In this document: positions 35,709-43,414 of the stretch, piece by piece
Position numbering within the stretch: the stretch's first letter is position 1
Layout: every line of letters starts with the position of its first letter
DNA from: Persephonella atlantica
GTDB taxonomy: Bacteria > Aquificota > Aquificia > Aquificales > Hydrogenothermaceae
Assembly: GCF_016617615.1 (NCBI RefSeq)
Contig: NZ_JAACYA010000001.1
Span: 248,001 to 312,000 of the forward strand
Length of the DNA stretch: 64,000 nucleotides
Direction: 5' to 3'
Made by a program: the position numbers and the translations under genes
Notes under the pieces: generated by a model
Databases searched by the model: none
Told to the model about the DNA's origin: nothing
The model's input: only the letters and a program-made list of their open reading frames with translations

Positions 35709-36628
35709 TCTATTTTGAGTTTTTTCTTTAAAATAAACTCTCTTTCTCTTTTCCATGCTAATTTTCTGTAAATCTCAATCACAACAACATCAGGCTTTCT
35801 ATCAGAATAAAACATAAACCTTTTTTCTTTTTTATACCCAAAGCCGTTTTTGGGAGTAATCATCTCTGTTTCAAAAATAAACATTTTCTCATTTATAAAT
35901 CCTTTTAGCTGCAGGTAGTACTTGGGTTTTCCCTGCTGGGCAGTAGGAACTGTGTGGGGAATTCTGTCGTTTTTAACAGTAACAACTACAAAGCTGTCTT
36001 TATATTCTGCAAACACCTGAAAATCTTTCTCACTTGCTTTTAGGGTTAAAAATCTGTGATTGTGAACTTCCTTTTTTGAGTGGAAATACATAAAGGGAAA
36101 TTTCTGTATCAGTCTGTCCTTTTGAGAAGGCATATGACAGCTCTGACAGCTTTTCTTACTACCAGTTTTCAGCCAGCTGTTGTAAGTTTTTTTATGACAG
36201 CCTGAACATATCCGGGAAGATACATAATCTGGGTCGTAGGTAGAGTAATGGGGAGGAGAAAACACTTTGTAAGGTCCGTGCATAGAGTTTGTCTCTTCTC
36301 TGTAATGGCAGGAAAAACAGTTTACACCTTCCTCTCTCAGCTTTTCTCTCAGCTGAGGTTTTTCTCCTGCTTTAACTTCTAAAGGAGCGTGGCAGGAGAG
36401 ACATTTTGTTTTTGTTCTGTTTTTTGTTTTTTTTATGAACTGCTTAGAAACCCACGCCTGTGAATGGCGGGAAGTTTTCCACTGATTGTATATCTTTTCG
36501 TGGCAGTCTGCACATCTTTTGGAGGGAGGACGGTCAAGCAAGTCCTCCTCCAAAAAAAGGCTTTCTAATCTATCACATCCAGCTGCAACCAAAAAAGCAG
36601 TCAATAAAACCAAAATTCTTAACATCAC
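35705..36628 (-). CDS. pentaheme c-type cytochrome lipoprotein (cytochrome c554-like)
   Basis: A 307-residue exported protein with a lipobox (FLVAAGC, Cys at ~18), so it is anchored to a membrane on the outside. Five CxxCH heme sites are visible: CADCH, CLSCH, CFSCH, CSGCH and CQSCH, all within residues ~39-170. The C-terminal ~130 residues are heme-free beta-rich sequence (GKPKYYLQLKGF). The spacing resembles the cytochrome c554/octaheme group of nitrogen- or sulfur-cycle electron carriers. It follows the triheme gene with a 4-base overlap. Confidence 0.9.
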   Translation of the reverse strand: MMLRILVLLTAFLVAAGCDRLESLFLEEDLLDRPPSKRCADCHEKIYNQWKTSRHSQAWVSKQFIKKTKNRTKTKCLSCHAPLEVKAGEKPQLREKLREEGVNCFSCHYREETNSMHGPYKVFSPPHYSTYDPDYVSSRICSGCHKKTYNSWLKTGSKKSCQSCHMPSQKDRLIQKFPFMYFHSKKEVHNHRFLTLKASEKDFQVFAEYKDSFVVVTVKNDRIPHTVPTAQQGKPKYYLQLKGFINEKMFIFETEMITPKNGFGYKKEKRFMFYSDRKPDVVVIEIYRKLAWKREREFILKKKLKID

Positions 36629-37449
36629 TTACCAAACTTTTCCCTTAGATGATATGTAGTCTCGTGAACGTTATGACACTTTGCACAGTTGTTCTGTCCA
36701 ATCCATTTGAGGTGTTTGTTCAGCTGAACGAGGCTTCCGTTGATGACAGCTTCCTTTAATGCTGTTGTGTGTTTTTTTGTTTCTAAACCAAAATAAATCT
36801 CTTCAGACTTTTTGTTTGTATGACAGTCTGAACACATCTGGGTCAGGCCTTCAAACCTTTTAATAAAATTAAATCCTGCTCTTCTTGCTTTATCTTTTTT
36901 ACCATCTAAAAAATAAATTTTTACCAGCTTCATGTCCTGCGTCATTGCTTTCATATAGTCCTTTAAGCTGTAATCAAGACCTGTTACAGGGTCTTCCAAA
37001 CTAAATCCTGAAAAGTCAGGGGAATGAAACTTTACCTTTACTGAAAGCTTATAGTTCTTGTGGCACTGAACACAGGATTTTCCTACAACCTGAACACTCC
37101 TGAATGCTTCCTGTTTGTTTCTTGATTTAATAGCCTGCTGGAGTTTATGCACCTCGTCTTTTTTCAGCAGTTTATCCCACTTTTTTACCATTTTTCCTAT
37201 TTTTAGATAGTTCTTCTGGAGTCTTTCTGCCCACTTCTGTGCGTTGTTCCAGTCTTCCTCCTTTAGATTAACGACTACACCTGTCATTGATGTTGAAAGC
37301 AGGTGCATAAGCTGTGTAAACTCCATGTTCTCAGATTTTGGAGGATAGTAGTTAGAAAGTTCACGGGGAACATCTTTCAGTTTTAGATTTTTACCGTAAG
37401 AAAATGTAAAAACTACAATAAATAGTAATAAAACTGCCCTGCTGACCAT
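36625..37449 (-). CDS. triheme c-type cytochrome
   Basis: A 274-residue secreted protein with a signal peptide (AVLLLFIVVFTFSYG). Three heme sites are present: CVQCHKN (~125), CSDCHTN (~210) and CAKCHNV (~255). The helical segments before the first two sites recall cytochrome c-prime-like bundles. It should act in the periplasm and pass electrons to or from the pentaheme lipoprotein encoded next. No catalytic reductase subunit is adjacent, so the terminal donor or acceptor is unknown. Confidence 0.88.
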   Translation of the reverse strand: MVSRAVLLLFIVVFTFSYGKNLKLKDVPRELSNYYPPKSENMEFTQLMHLLSTSMTGVVVNLKEEDWNNAQKWAERLQKNYLKIGKMVKKWDKLLKKDEVHKLQQAIKSRNKQEAFRSVQVVGKSCVQCHKNYKLSVKVKFHSPDFSGFSLEDPVTGLDYSLKDYMKAMTQDMKLVKIYFLDGKKDKARRAGFNFIKRFEGLTQMCSDCHTNKKSEEIYFGLETKKHTTALKEAVINGSLVQLNKHLKWIGQNNCAKCHNVHETTYHLREKFGK

Positions 37450-37494
37450 GGCTAACCTCCTGAATTTTGTATATTTATGAGTTTAATAATGACT

Positions 37495-38109
37495 TTACCG
37501 ATTTTTTATGGCAATTATCAGAAAAACAGGATAATCCCTGCCACTTTTTTTTATGCTGTGTATAATTCCGTAAAAAATTTTTTCCATACCTGTCTTTTTT
37601 AGCCAGCTTTCCACTTCCCTCTCATCAAATCCAAAATGCTTAACGTCAGTGTTATCTGAATGGAAGGTTCCGTCTTCTTTATACAGGTCTATAACAGCCA
37701 CATAACCACCTGCTTTTAGATATTCCTTTATCTGGTTCAGAGCCTGGGCAGGATTGTCAAGATGGTGAAATGTCATTGAAGTGATAACAAGGTCAAAATC
37801 TTTCTCTTCAAAACCTTCTGAAAACAGGTCTTTTTTGAGTATTCTGATGTTTTTAATCCCTTCTTTTTTTACCTTCTCTCTGAAGACATCAAGCATTCCT
37901 TCAGACAGGTCAAAGGCTACAATCTCTTTAACATAGGGAGACAGCAGAATATCAACAGTTCCTGTTCCTGCTCCAATGTCCATAACTTTAAACTCTCTGT
38001 TTATGGGTATATTCTCTAACAGATTTTTAACAAACTGTTTTGACCGTTCTAACTTGTCCTGTGTGTCGTACTCCTTTGCAACTTTATCAAACCTTTTACC
38101 TATGTCCAT
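37495..38109 (-). CDS. class I SAM-dependent methyltransferase
   Basis: A 204-residue Rossmann-fold methyltransferase. Motif I is VMDIGAGTGTVD (~42-53), the acidic end of strand 2 is VAFDLSEGM, and motif post-I/IV regions read VITSMTFHHLDNP and GGYVAVIDLY. The overall pattern is of small-molecule methylation such as the UbiE/arsenite/tellurite group; the substrate is unknown. It overlaps the rubredoxin gene upstream by 14 bases, so the two are translated from one message. Confidence 0.88.
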   Translation of the reverse strand: MDIGKRFDKVAKEYDTQDKLERSKQFVKNLLENIPINREFKVMDIGAGTGTVDILLSPYVKEIVAFDLSEGMLDVFREKVKKEGIKNIRILKKDLFSEGFEEKDFDLVITSMTFHHLDNPAQALNQIKEYLKAGGYVAVIDLYKEDGTFHSDNTDVKHFGFDEREVESWLKKTGMEKIFYGIIHSIKKSGRDYPVFLIIAIKNR

Positions 38110-38302
38110 CTTTCACCTCATAAAAGTGGGATTTTGTATACTGACATACAGGACATCTCCAGCTGTCAGGAAGGTCATAAAAAGATATACCAGGAGAGAT
38201 GCCCCTTTTCTCATCACCAGTCTCAGGGTCGTAGGTATACCCACACACTCTACATCTGTGTTTCACTTTTGACTTTTCCTTTATCTCAACCATAATTTTC
38301 AA
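38096..38302 (-). CDS. rubredoxin
   Basis: A 68-residue protein with the rubredoxin fold signature: CRVCGYTYDPETGD, FYDLPDSWRCPVC and the aromatic residues around the iron site. The second motif is CPVCQ instead of the common CPxCG. It carries one electron on a Cys4 iron, typically to oxygen or peroxide reductases. The N-terminus has a short basic extension (~14 residues). Its cotranscribed partner is a methyltransferase, and the cytochromes lie further downstream. Confidence 0.95.
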   Translation of the reverse strand: MKIMVEIKEKSKVKHRCRVCGYTYDPETGDEKRGISPGISFYDLPDSWRCPVCQYTKSHFYEVKDGHR

Positions 38303-38353
38303 TATAGCACAACAAAAAGTTAAGGTAAAATAATGAAAAAAAGAGGTAAGAAA

Positions 38354-39034
38354 ATGATAAAGGCTGTTCTTATAGACATTGAAGGTACTGTTTCACCTAT
38401 CAGGTTTGTAAAGGAATTTCTGTTTCCATATTCAAAAGAAAGAATAGACAGCTTTCTGAAAGAAAATGCCAGCAACGAAAAAATCCAGAAGATAATCAGC
38501 CAGATACAGAAGATAGAAAAAAAAGAGCTGTCCCTTGAAGAAGTCTCCCAGATACTGAAAAACTGGATTGATGAAGACAGAAAAATAGCACCTCTGAAAG
38601 ACATTCAGGGAATGATATGGAAAGAAGGTTTTGAAAAAGGAAAGCTAAAGGCTCCCATATATGAAGATGCTTACAGAAAACTCCTCCAGTGGAAGGAAAA
38701 AGGATACAGACTTTACATTTACTCATCAGGCTCTGTTCAGGCACAAAAGCTGTTTTTTTCCTACACAGAAAAAGGAAATCTGCTGAATCTGTTTTCTGGA
38801 TTTTTTGACACAAAAACAGGAAACAAAAAAGAAAGTCAGTCATACCTGAAAATTGCCCAGCAAATAGGAGCAAAACCTGAGGAGATTGTTTTTCTTTCAG
38901 ATAACCCTGACGAGATAAAGGCAGCAGCAAAGGCTGGAATGAAAGTTTACAGACTGGTCAGACCAGAAGATGCACAGTTTATAGAGAACTTTCCTTATCC
39001 ACAGATTAAAAGTTTTGAAGAGGTGGAGCTGTGA
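38354..39034 (+). CDS. mtnC: acireductone synthase (enolase-phosphatase E1)
   Basis: A 226-residue HAD-family enzyme of methionine salvage that enolises and dephosphorylates 2,3-diketo-5-methylthiopentyl-1-phosphate. The catalytic Asp pair is at the extreme N-terminus (LIDIEGTVSPI), motif II is YSSGSVQAQ (~115) and motif IV is FLSDNPDEIKAA. I use ATG 38354 because GAGGT precedes it at proper spacing and the homologues begin there. ATG 38333 would add seven basic residues. The stop overlaps the rsgA start. Confidence 0.92.
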   Translation: MIKAVLIDIEGTVSPIRFVKEFLFPYSKERIDSFLKENASNEKIQKIISQIQKIEKKELSLEEVSQILKNWIDEDRKIAPLKDIQGMIWKEGFEKGKLKAPIYEDAYRKLLQWKEKGYRLYIYSSGSVQAQKLFFSYTEKGNLLNLFSGFFDTKTGNKKESQSYLKIAQQIGAKPEEIVFLSDNPDEIKAAAKAGMKVYRLVRPEDAQFIENFPYPQIKSFEEVEL

Positions 39035-39918
39035 AGAAGGGTCTGGTTGTTGATAGAGAAGCCCAGATGATTGGAGTTTACCTGTTAGCCGAGAAACAGA
39101 CTTACAGAGGAATTCCAAGGAAAAAGGTTTTAAAAAAAACAAAGATATATGCCGGTGATTACGTGTGGGGTGAAGTTGTTGATAGAAGCAGTTTTGCCAT
39201 TGAAAAGGTGGAAGAGAGAAGAAATTTTTTAGTCAGGCCACCAGTTGCAAACGTGGACAAAGTAATAACTGTTATGACAATAAAGATGCCTGAATTTGAC
39301 AGCTTTTTGCTGGACAATCTTCTTGTGGTTTACGAACACTTTCAGGCAGACCCTGTTATTGTATTTAACAAGATAGATTTACTGACAGGAGAAGAAACAA
39401 AAACCTTAAGTTACTGGACAGACCTTTACATCAAAGCTGGTTACGAAGTTATAAAGGTTAGCGCAGCTAAAAATAAAGGCATTGAAGAGTTAAAAGATTA
39501 TCTAAAAGACTCCATATGTGTACTGGCAGGTCCATCAGGAGTTGGTAAGTCCTCCATACTTTCTGCTCTTTTGGGTATAAAGCTGGCAACAAGAGAAGTT
39601 AGCGAAAAAACAGAAAGGGGAAGACACACCACCACAGGTGTGAAACTGTTTCCCTTTGGTGAAAACTCATTTATTGGAGACACTCCCGGATTTTCCAGTG
39701 TTGATGCCCTTTACTTTGTGGAGAAAAAAGATGTCAGACTTTACTTTAGAGAGTTTCTCAGATACCAGTGTAAATTCCCAGACTGTACCCACACAAAAGA
39801 GCCGGGATGCAGTGTAAAAGAAGCTGTCAAAAAAGGAGAGATAAACTGCCAGCGATACACAAACTATCTAAAAATCATAAAGGAAGACCTGTCTATAGCA
39901 AAACAGCTATGTCAGTAA
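39031..39918 (+). CDS. rsgA: ribosome small subunit-dependent GTPase RsgA
   Basis: A 295-residue circularly permuted GTPase for late 30S maturation. An N-terminal OB-like domain is followed by the permuted G motifs: G4 VFNKIDLL, G1 GPSGVGKSSIL (~168) and G3 DTPGFSS. The C-terminal zinc site is CKFPDCTHTKEPGC. The start is GTG within the mtnC stop (GTGA), so it is coupled to mtnC. The tail converges on the Fe-S protein gene with a 7-base overlap. Confidence 0.95.
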   Translation: MKKGLVVDREAQMIGVYLLAEKQTYRGIPRKKVLKKTKIYAGDYVWGEVVDRSSFAIEKVEERRNFLVRPPVANVDKVITVMTIKMPEFDSFLLDNLLVVYEHFQADPVIVFNKIDLLTGEETKTLSYWTDLYIKAGYEVIKVSAAKNKGIEELKDYLKDSICVLAGPSGVGKSSILSALLGIKLATREVSEKTERGRHTTTGVKLFPFGENSFIGDTPGFSSVDALYFVEKKDVRLYFREFLRYQCKFPDCTHTKEPGCSVKEAVKKGEINCQRYTNYLKIIKEDLSIAKQLCQ

Positions 39919-41216
39919 ACAGAGCTTACTCCTTCTGTGCTTTCTTCTTCCTCTTTTTGTTTGATTTCCACTCCCTCAGGGTTTTCTACCAGTCTCTCTG
40001 CTAAGTAGTCTGCCAGATGAACCACCTTTATGTTTTTGTAATCTCCATGTTTATACATGCCGTCAGCGATGTTAAACACACATCCGGGACAATCACTGAG
40101 AACATACTGAGCCTGTGTTTTTTCTATGTCTTTAACCTTGCTCTTTTGGACTTCTGTTGCCACTTCATAGTTAGCCACAGAGAAATAACCGGCAAAACCA
40201 CAGCACATCATTGCATTTTCCCCTTCAACATACTGGGCATCAATAACATTTTTCAGAATGTTCCTGTAAACGTTAGGGTCTGTTGACATTGCTGTATACG
40301 AATGACAGGGAAAGTGGAACGTTACCTTTTCACCGTTTCCTTTAAATACCAGATATCCCTCCTCTTCCAAAATCTCCGCAAAATCTTTAACTGGATATCC
40401 GTACTCTTCCTCTAATGCTCCTCCACATGTTGGGCAGGCCACAACTATGTAGTCAAACTGGTATTTATCAATCTCCTCCTTGTTGTGTTTGTAGAGTTTT
40501 TCAAACAGCTCAACCTCTCCACCGTAAAGCTGGGGAGCTCCGCAACATCTTATGTTTTCCGGTACAATCACCTCATAACCTGCCTTTTCCATCAGCTTCA
40601 TCACGCTTTCACCAGTTTTTCCGTAAACTGTATCAATCATACATCCTGTAAAAAACAGCAGTTTTCCCTTTGATTTTTCAGGTTTTACAGACTTTCCCCT
40701 CAGACCAAAGGGTTTTGCCGTTGGTTTAGGTAGCAGTTTTGTGTATTTAGGTATACCTGTATTGAGAAATACACTGTTGTATTCAGGAACTTCTTTCTTA
40801 AACAGCTTCCCATAAGCATTCATCAGAGAAGGAGCAAACTTCATAGACAGTTTTGTCAGCATGTTACCTGTCATTGCAAGGCCCTGATAAACAGCTGTTT
40901 TTACCGGGTCAAACCCAGACTTTTTCTCCTCCTTTGCAAGATGTCTTGCCCTGAACATTATCTCTTTGTACTCAACCTCGTTAGGGCATATCCATTCACA
41001 CCTTCTGCACATTGCACACTCATTCCACTGGAGGGCTATATCCTCTGTCAGTGGAAGAATCCCATCAACAACAGCCTCTGCAAGGGCCAGTCTTCCCCTT
41101 GGAGATGAGCGTTCCTGCTTTACTACAGAGTATGTGGGACAGACAGAGCGACAGGCTGAACATTTCACGCACTGATGGGCTAAGTTCTCTGGCAGTGTAA
41201 CATCTATCTTATCCAT
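39912..41216 (-). CDS. (Fe-S)-binding protein with two CCG domains (GlcF/HdrD/DsrK-like)
   Basis: A 434-residue protein. Two [4Fe-4S] ferredoxin motifs sit at the N-terminus (CVKCSACRSVCP and CAMCRRCEWICP). Two CCG/cysteine-rich domains follow, with CCGAPQLYGG (~220) and CCGFAGYFSV (~340), plus FTGCMID and DCPGC, the pattern of HdrB/D-type noncubane cluster ligands. This layout is shared by GlcF, LutA and DsrK-like subunits, which pass electrons between a membrane or flavin partner and a disulfide or quinone. No flavin partner is adjacent. It overlaps the small winged-helix gene by 8 bases. Confidence 0.9.
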   Translation of the reverse strand: MDKIDVTLPENLAHQCVKCSACRSVCPTYSVVKQERSSPRGRLALAEAVVDGILPLTEDIALQWNECAMCRRCEWICPNEVEYKEIMFRARHLAKEEKKSGFDPVKTAVYQGLAMTGNMLTKLSMKFAPSLMNAYGKLFKKEVPEYNSVFLNTGIPKYTKLLPKPTAKPFGLRGKSVKPEKSKGKLLFFTGCMIDTVYGKTGESVMKLMEKAGYEVIVPENIRCCGAPQLYGGEVELFEKLYKHNKEEIDKYQFDYIVVACPTCGGALEEEYGYPVKDFAEILEEEGYLVFKGNGEKVTFHFPCHSYTAMSTDPNVYRNILKNVIDAQYVEGENAMMCCGFAGYFSVANYEVATEVQKSKVKDIEKTQAQYVLSDCPGCVFNIADGMYKHGDYKNIKVVHLADYLAERLVENPEGVEIKQKEEEESTEGVSSVY

Positions 41217-41403
41217 CTTTATCTCCTTTAAGGCCTAAAATTTTGTTGTGACACCTATCAAGTTCAATTAGACCTTCCACAGCCAAATGATTAACTATCT
41301 TCTGAACACTGTTCCTGTCTAAACCTGTAGCTTTTTCAATATCACCAACCTTTACAGGTTTGTTACTGTTTGCTATAAAATCAAAAACCTTTTTCCTGTT
41401 CAC
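41209..41403 (-). CDS. small winged-helix protein (DsrD-like)
   Basis: A 64-residue winged helix: helix KKVFDFIANSNKP, helix-turn-helix KVGDIEKATGLDRNSVQKI, and a wing with LDRCHNKILGLKGD. I start it at GTG 41403, eight bases after GGGAG; the frame also opens at TTG 41418 without an RBS. It is a paralogue of the 59-residue protein at 30988, and its end (GLKG) recalls DsrD, the winged-helix activator of dissimilatory sulfite reductase. It overlaps the HdrD/DsrK-like gene, which strengthens that analogy. The DsrD link is from memory and unverified. Confidence 0.78.
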   Translation of the reverse strand: MNRKKVFDFIANSNKPVKVGDIEKATGLDRNSVQKIVNHLAVEGLIELDRCHNKILGLKGDKDG

Positions 41404-41540
41404 TGTAATTACTCCCAAATATAGTCAAAATAAGGTATAAACACTATAACCTAAATCATAAAGGTTAGTGAAGATTAACCAATTGCCCCGGCAGTGATAT
41501 ACCACTAAATTTTAATTAAACATATGGAGAAAACTGCAGT
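41404..41540. other. intergenic region between winged-helix gene and cheB
   Basis: 137 bases between divergent genes. It contains short imperfect inverted repeats (GGTTA/TAACC near 41464-41480, AGTG/CACT near 41494-41508) and the only GC-rich spot of the gap (CCCCGGC). I find no convincing sigma-70, sigma-28 or sigma-54 promoter and no known riboswitch core. Confidence 0.4.
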
Positions 41541-42512
41541 ATGATAAAAGCTCTCGTTGTTGACAACTCAAAAACTGTAAGGCGATTTTTATCAGGATTG
41601 TTAAAGTCAGCTGGTTTATCTGTTGACGAAGCTGAAGACGGATACTCTGCACTGAAAAAGATAAAAAAGAATCAATACCAGATTATAACAGTTGACCTTG
41701 AAATACCGGGAATTGATGGTATCGAACTTATAAGGCAGTCAGGATATATAAAAGGAACAAAGATAATCATAATAAGCTCACATATAACAGAAGAACTTTT
41801 CAATAAAATAAAATCTATCAATCCATCTGTAGTTTCTTACATAAAAAAAGAGGGAAAATTGGGTTTAGACCTGAAGAATGCTGAGGATTCAGTGAAACAG
41901 AAGATAAACAAATGTCTGGAATATTTAGATTCTCCAAAATATATATTTGTAGGTGCATCAACAGGAGGGCCAAGAATAATAGAGGCCATAGTGAGGTCTC
42001 TCCCGGAAGGATATCCCCATCCTGTATGTGTTGTCCAGCATATGCCTCCAGAATTTACAAAGACATTTGCCAGAAGACTGAACAGTTTGAGCAGGATAAA
42101 AGTTGTTGAGGCGAAAGAGAATGAAGAACTTACAGGCGGGAAAGTTATTATCGGGAAGGGGGGAAATCACCTGAATTTCTCAGTAAAAGATGGAAAAATT
42201 GTGTGTATGTTGAAAAAAAATAGAAACAACAGCCTGTTTATCCCATCTATCAATGAGATGTTCATGTCAGCACTGAATGTTATCCATCCCAGACATATAG
42301 TTGCCGTTCTTCTCACAGGTATAGGAAACGATGGTGTGGAAGGGATAGTAAGACTGAAAAAATCTGGAGCAACAACAATAGTTGAAAGCAGTGAAACTGC
42401 CACCGTATATGGCATGCCCAAGGAGGCTGTTAACAGAGGAGGAGCTGTAAAGATACTGCCATACTACAAAATAATTGATGAAATTGTGAAAATGGGAAAA
42501 GATACCATTTAG
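41541..42512 (+). CDS. cheB: chemotaxis methylesterase CheB
   Basis: A 323-residue CheB: receiver domain (~1-115) plus C-terminal methylesterase (~135-320). The esterase triad is visible in VGASTGGPR (Ser), VQHMPP (His) and GIGNDGVEG (Asp). In the receiver the phospho-Asp is in TVDLEIPGIDG and the Lys in YIKK, but the second acidic residue of the usual DD pair is Asn (VVDNSKT). It removes methyl groups from chemoreceptor glutamates. cheR follows 86 bases later; no cheA, cheW or receptor is in the window. Confidence 0.94.
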   Translation: MIKALVVDNSKTVRRFLSGLLKSAGLSVDEAEDGYSALKKIKKNQYQIITVDLEIPGIDGIELIRQSGYIKGTKIIIISSHITEELFNKIKSINPSVVSYIKKEGKLGLDLKNAEDSVKQKINKCLEYLDSPKYIFVGASTGGPRIIEAIVRSLPEGYPHPVCVVQHMPPEFTKTFARRLNSLSRIKVVEAKENEELTGGKVIIGKGGNHLNFSVKDGKIVCMLKKNRNNSLFIPSINEMFMSALNVIHPRHIVAVLLTGIGNDGVEGIVRLKKSGATTIVESSETATVYGMPKEAVNRGGAVKILPYYKIIDEIVKMGKDTI

Positions 42513-42598
42513 AAAAGAAAAACTCTACATAAAGGATACATCAATACCCAATCTGATAAAATATTAGTCTTTCTATACGACCATAAAAGGACTTTTGT

Positions 42599-43414
42599 AT
42601 GAACAACCTTACACAGTACCAATTAAAGAAAATAAGGGATTACATACACAGAAAAACAGGTATATACATTCAAGACAGTAAATTGGACATTTTTCTCAGT
42701 AAGAAATTAGAAAGAATAATGAAAAAGTACAGATACATAAGATTTCATGACTTTTTTTCAGAAATGATAAAAGGAGAAAACACTATACTGTTTCAGGAAT
42801 TGATTGATAATGTTACTGTTAATGAGACATATTTTTTTAGAGAGAAGGAGCATTTCTCCATACTAACAGATTATATACTTCCAAACCTGGATAAAAATGA
42901 GCGTATAAAGATCCTGAGCGCACCATGTTCCACAGGGGAAGAGGTATACAGTATAAACATTTCACTGATTGAAAAAGATTCATCGACTAAAAAAATAAGA
43001 TTTCATATAACAGGAGTTGATATAAATTCAAGAGCCATAAAAAAAGCAAAATCAGGGGTGTTTGGGAAAAATAGTATGAGGACAATGCCTCCGGCTCTGT
43101 TAAAAAAGTACTTTCAGAGAGAAGGTGAGTTGTATAGAATAAACAAAAAACTGACAGAAAATGTATCATTTTATAACCTTAATGTGTTTGACAGATACAG
43201 GATGAAGACACTGGGAACATTTGATGTGATATTCTCGAGAAATATGCTTATATATTTCAGTGACAAAAAAAGAAACGAAGCTGTATTAACATTTTACATG
43301 ATGCTAAAAAAAGGTGGTTATCTTATTTTAGGGCATGCTGAAAGGGTAGACAAAAATATAAAAAAGTTCAAAAGATTAAACATTAAGGGATGCCACATTT
43401 ACATAAAGAATTAG
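42599..43414 (+). CDS. cheR: chemotaxis protein methyltransferase CheR
   Basis: A 271-residue CheR with the N-terminal helical domain (~1-75) and SAM-binding domain. Motifs: VNETYFFREKEHF, SAPCSTGEEVYSI (SAM loop), TGVDINSRAIKKA and SRNMLIYFSDKKRN, all typical. It methylates receptor glutamates as the partner of CheB. The ATG has AAAAGGAC upstream. The end converges directly on bioA. Confidence 0.95.
   Translation: MNNLTQYQLKKIRDYIHRKTGIYIQDSKLDIFLSKKLERIMKKYRYIRFHDFFSEMIKGENTILFQELIDNVTVNETYFFREKEHFSILTDYILPNLDKNERIKILSAPCSTGEEVYSINISLIEKDSSTKKIRFHITGVDINSRAIKKAKSGVFGKNSMRTMPPALLKKYFQREGELYRINKKLTENVSFYNLNVFDRYRMKTLGTFDVIFSRNMLIYFSDKKRNEAVLTFYMMLKKGGYLILGHAERVDKNIKKFKRLNIKGCHIYIKN

Noticed and set aside
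41404-41540. Possible riboswitch or sigma-54 promoter upstream of cheB
   Set aside because: Short inverted repeats are present, but no known aptamer core matches, and the best GG/GC pair is spaced 9 bases instead of 10.
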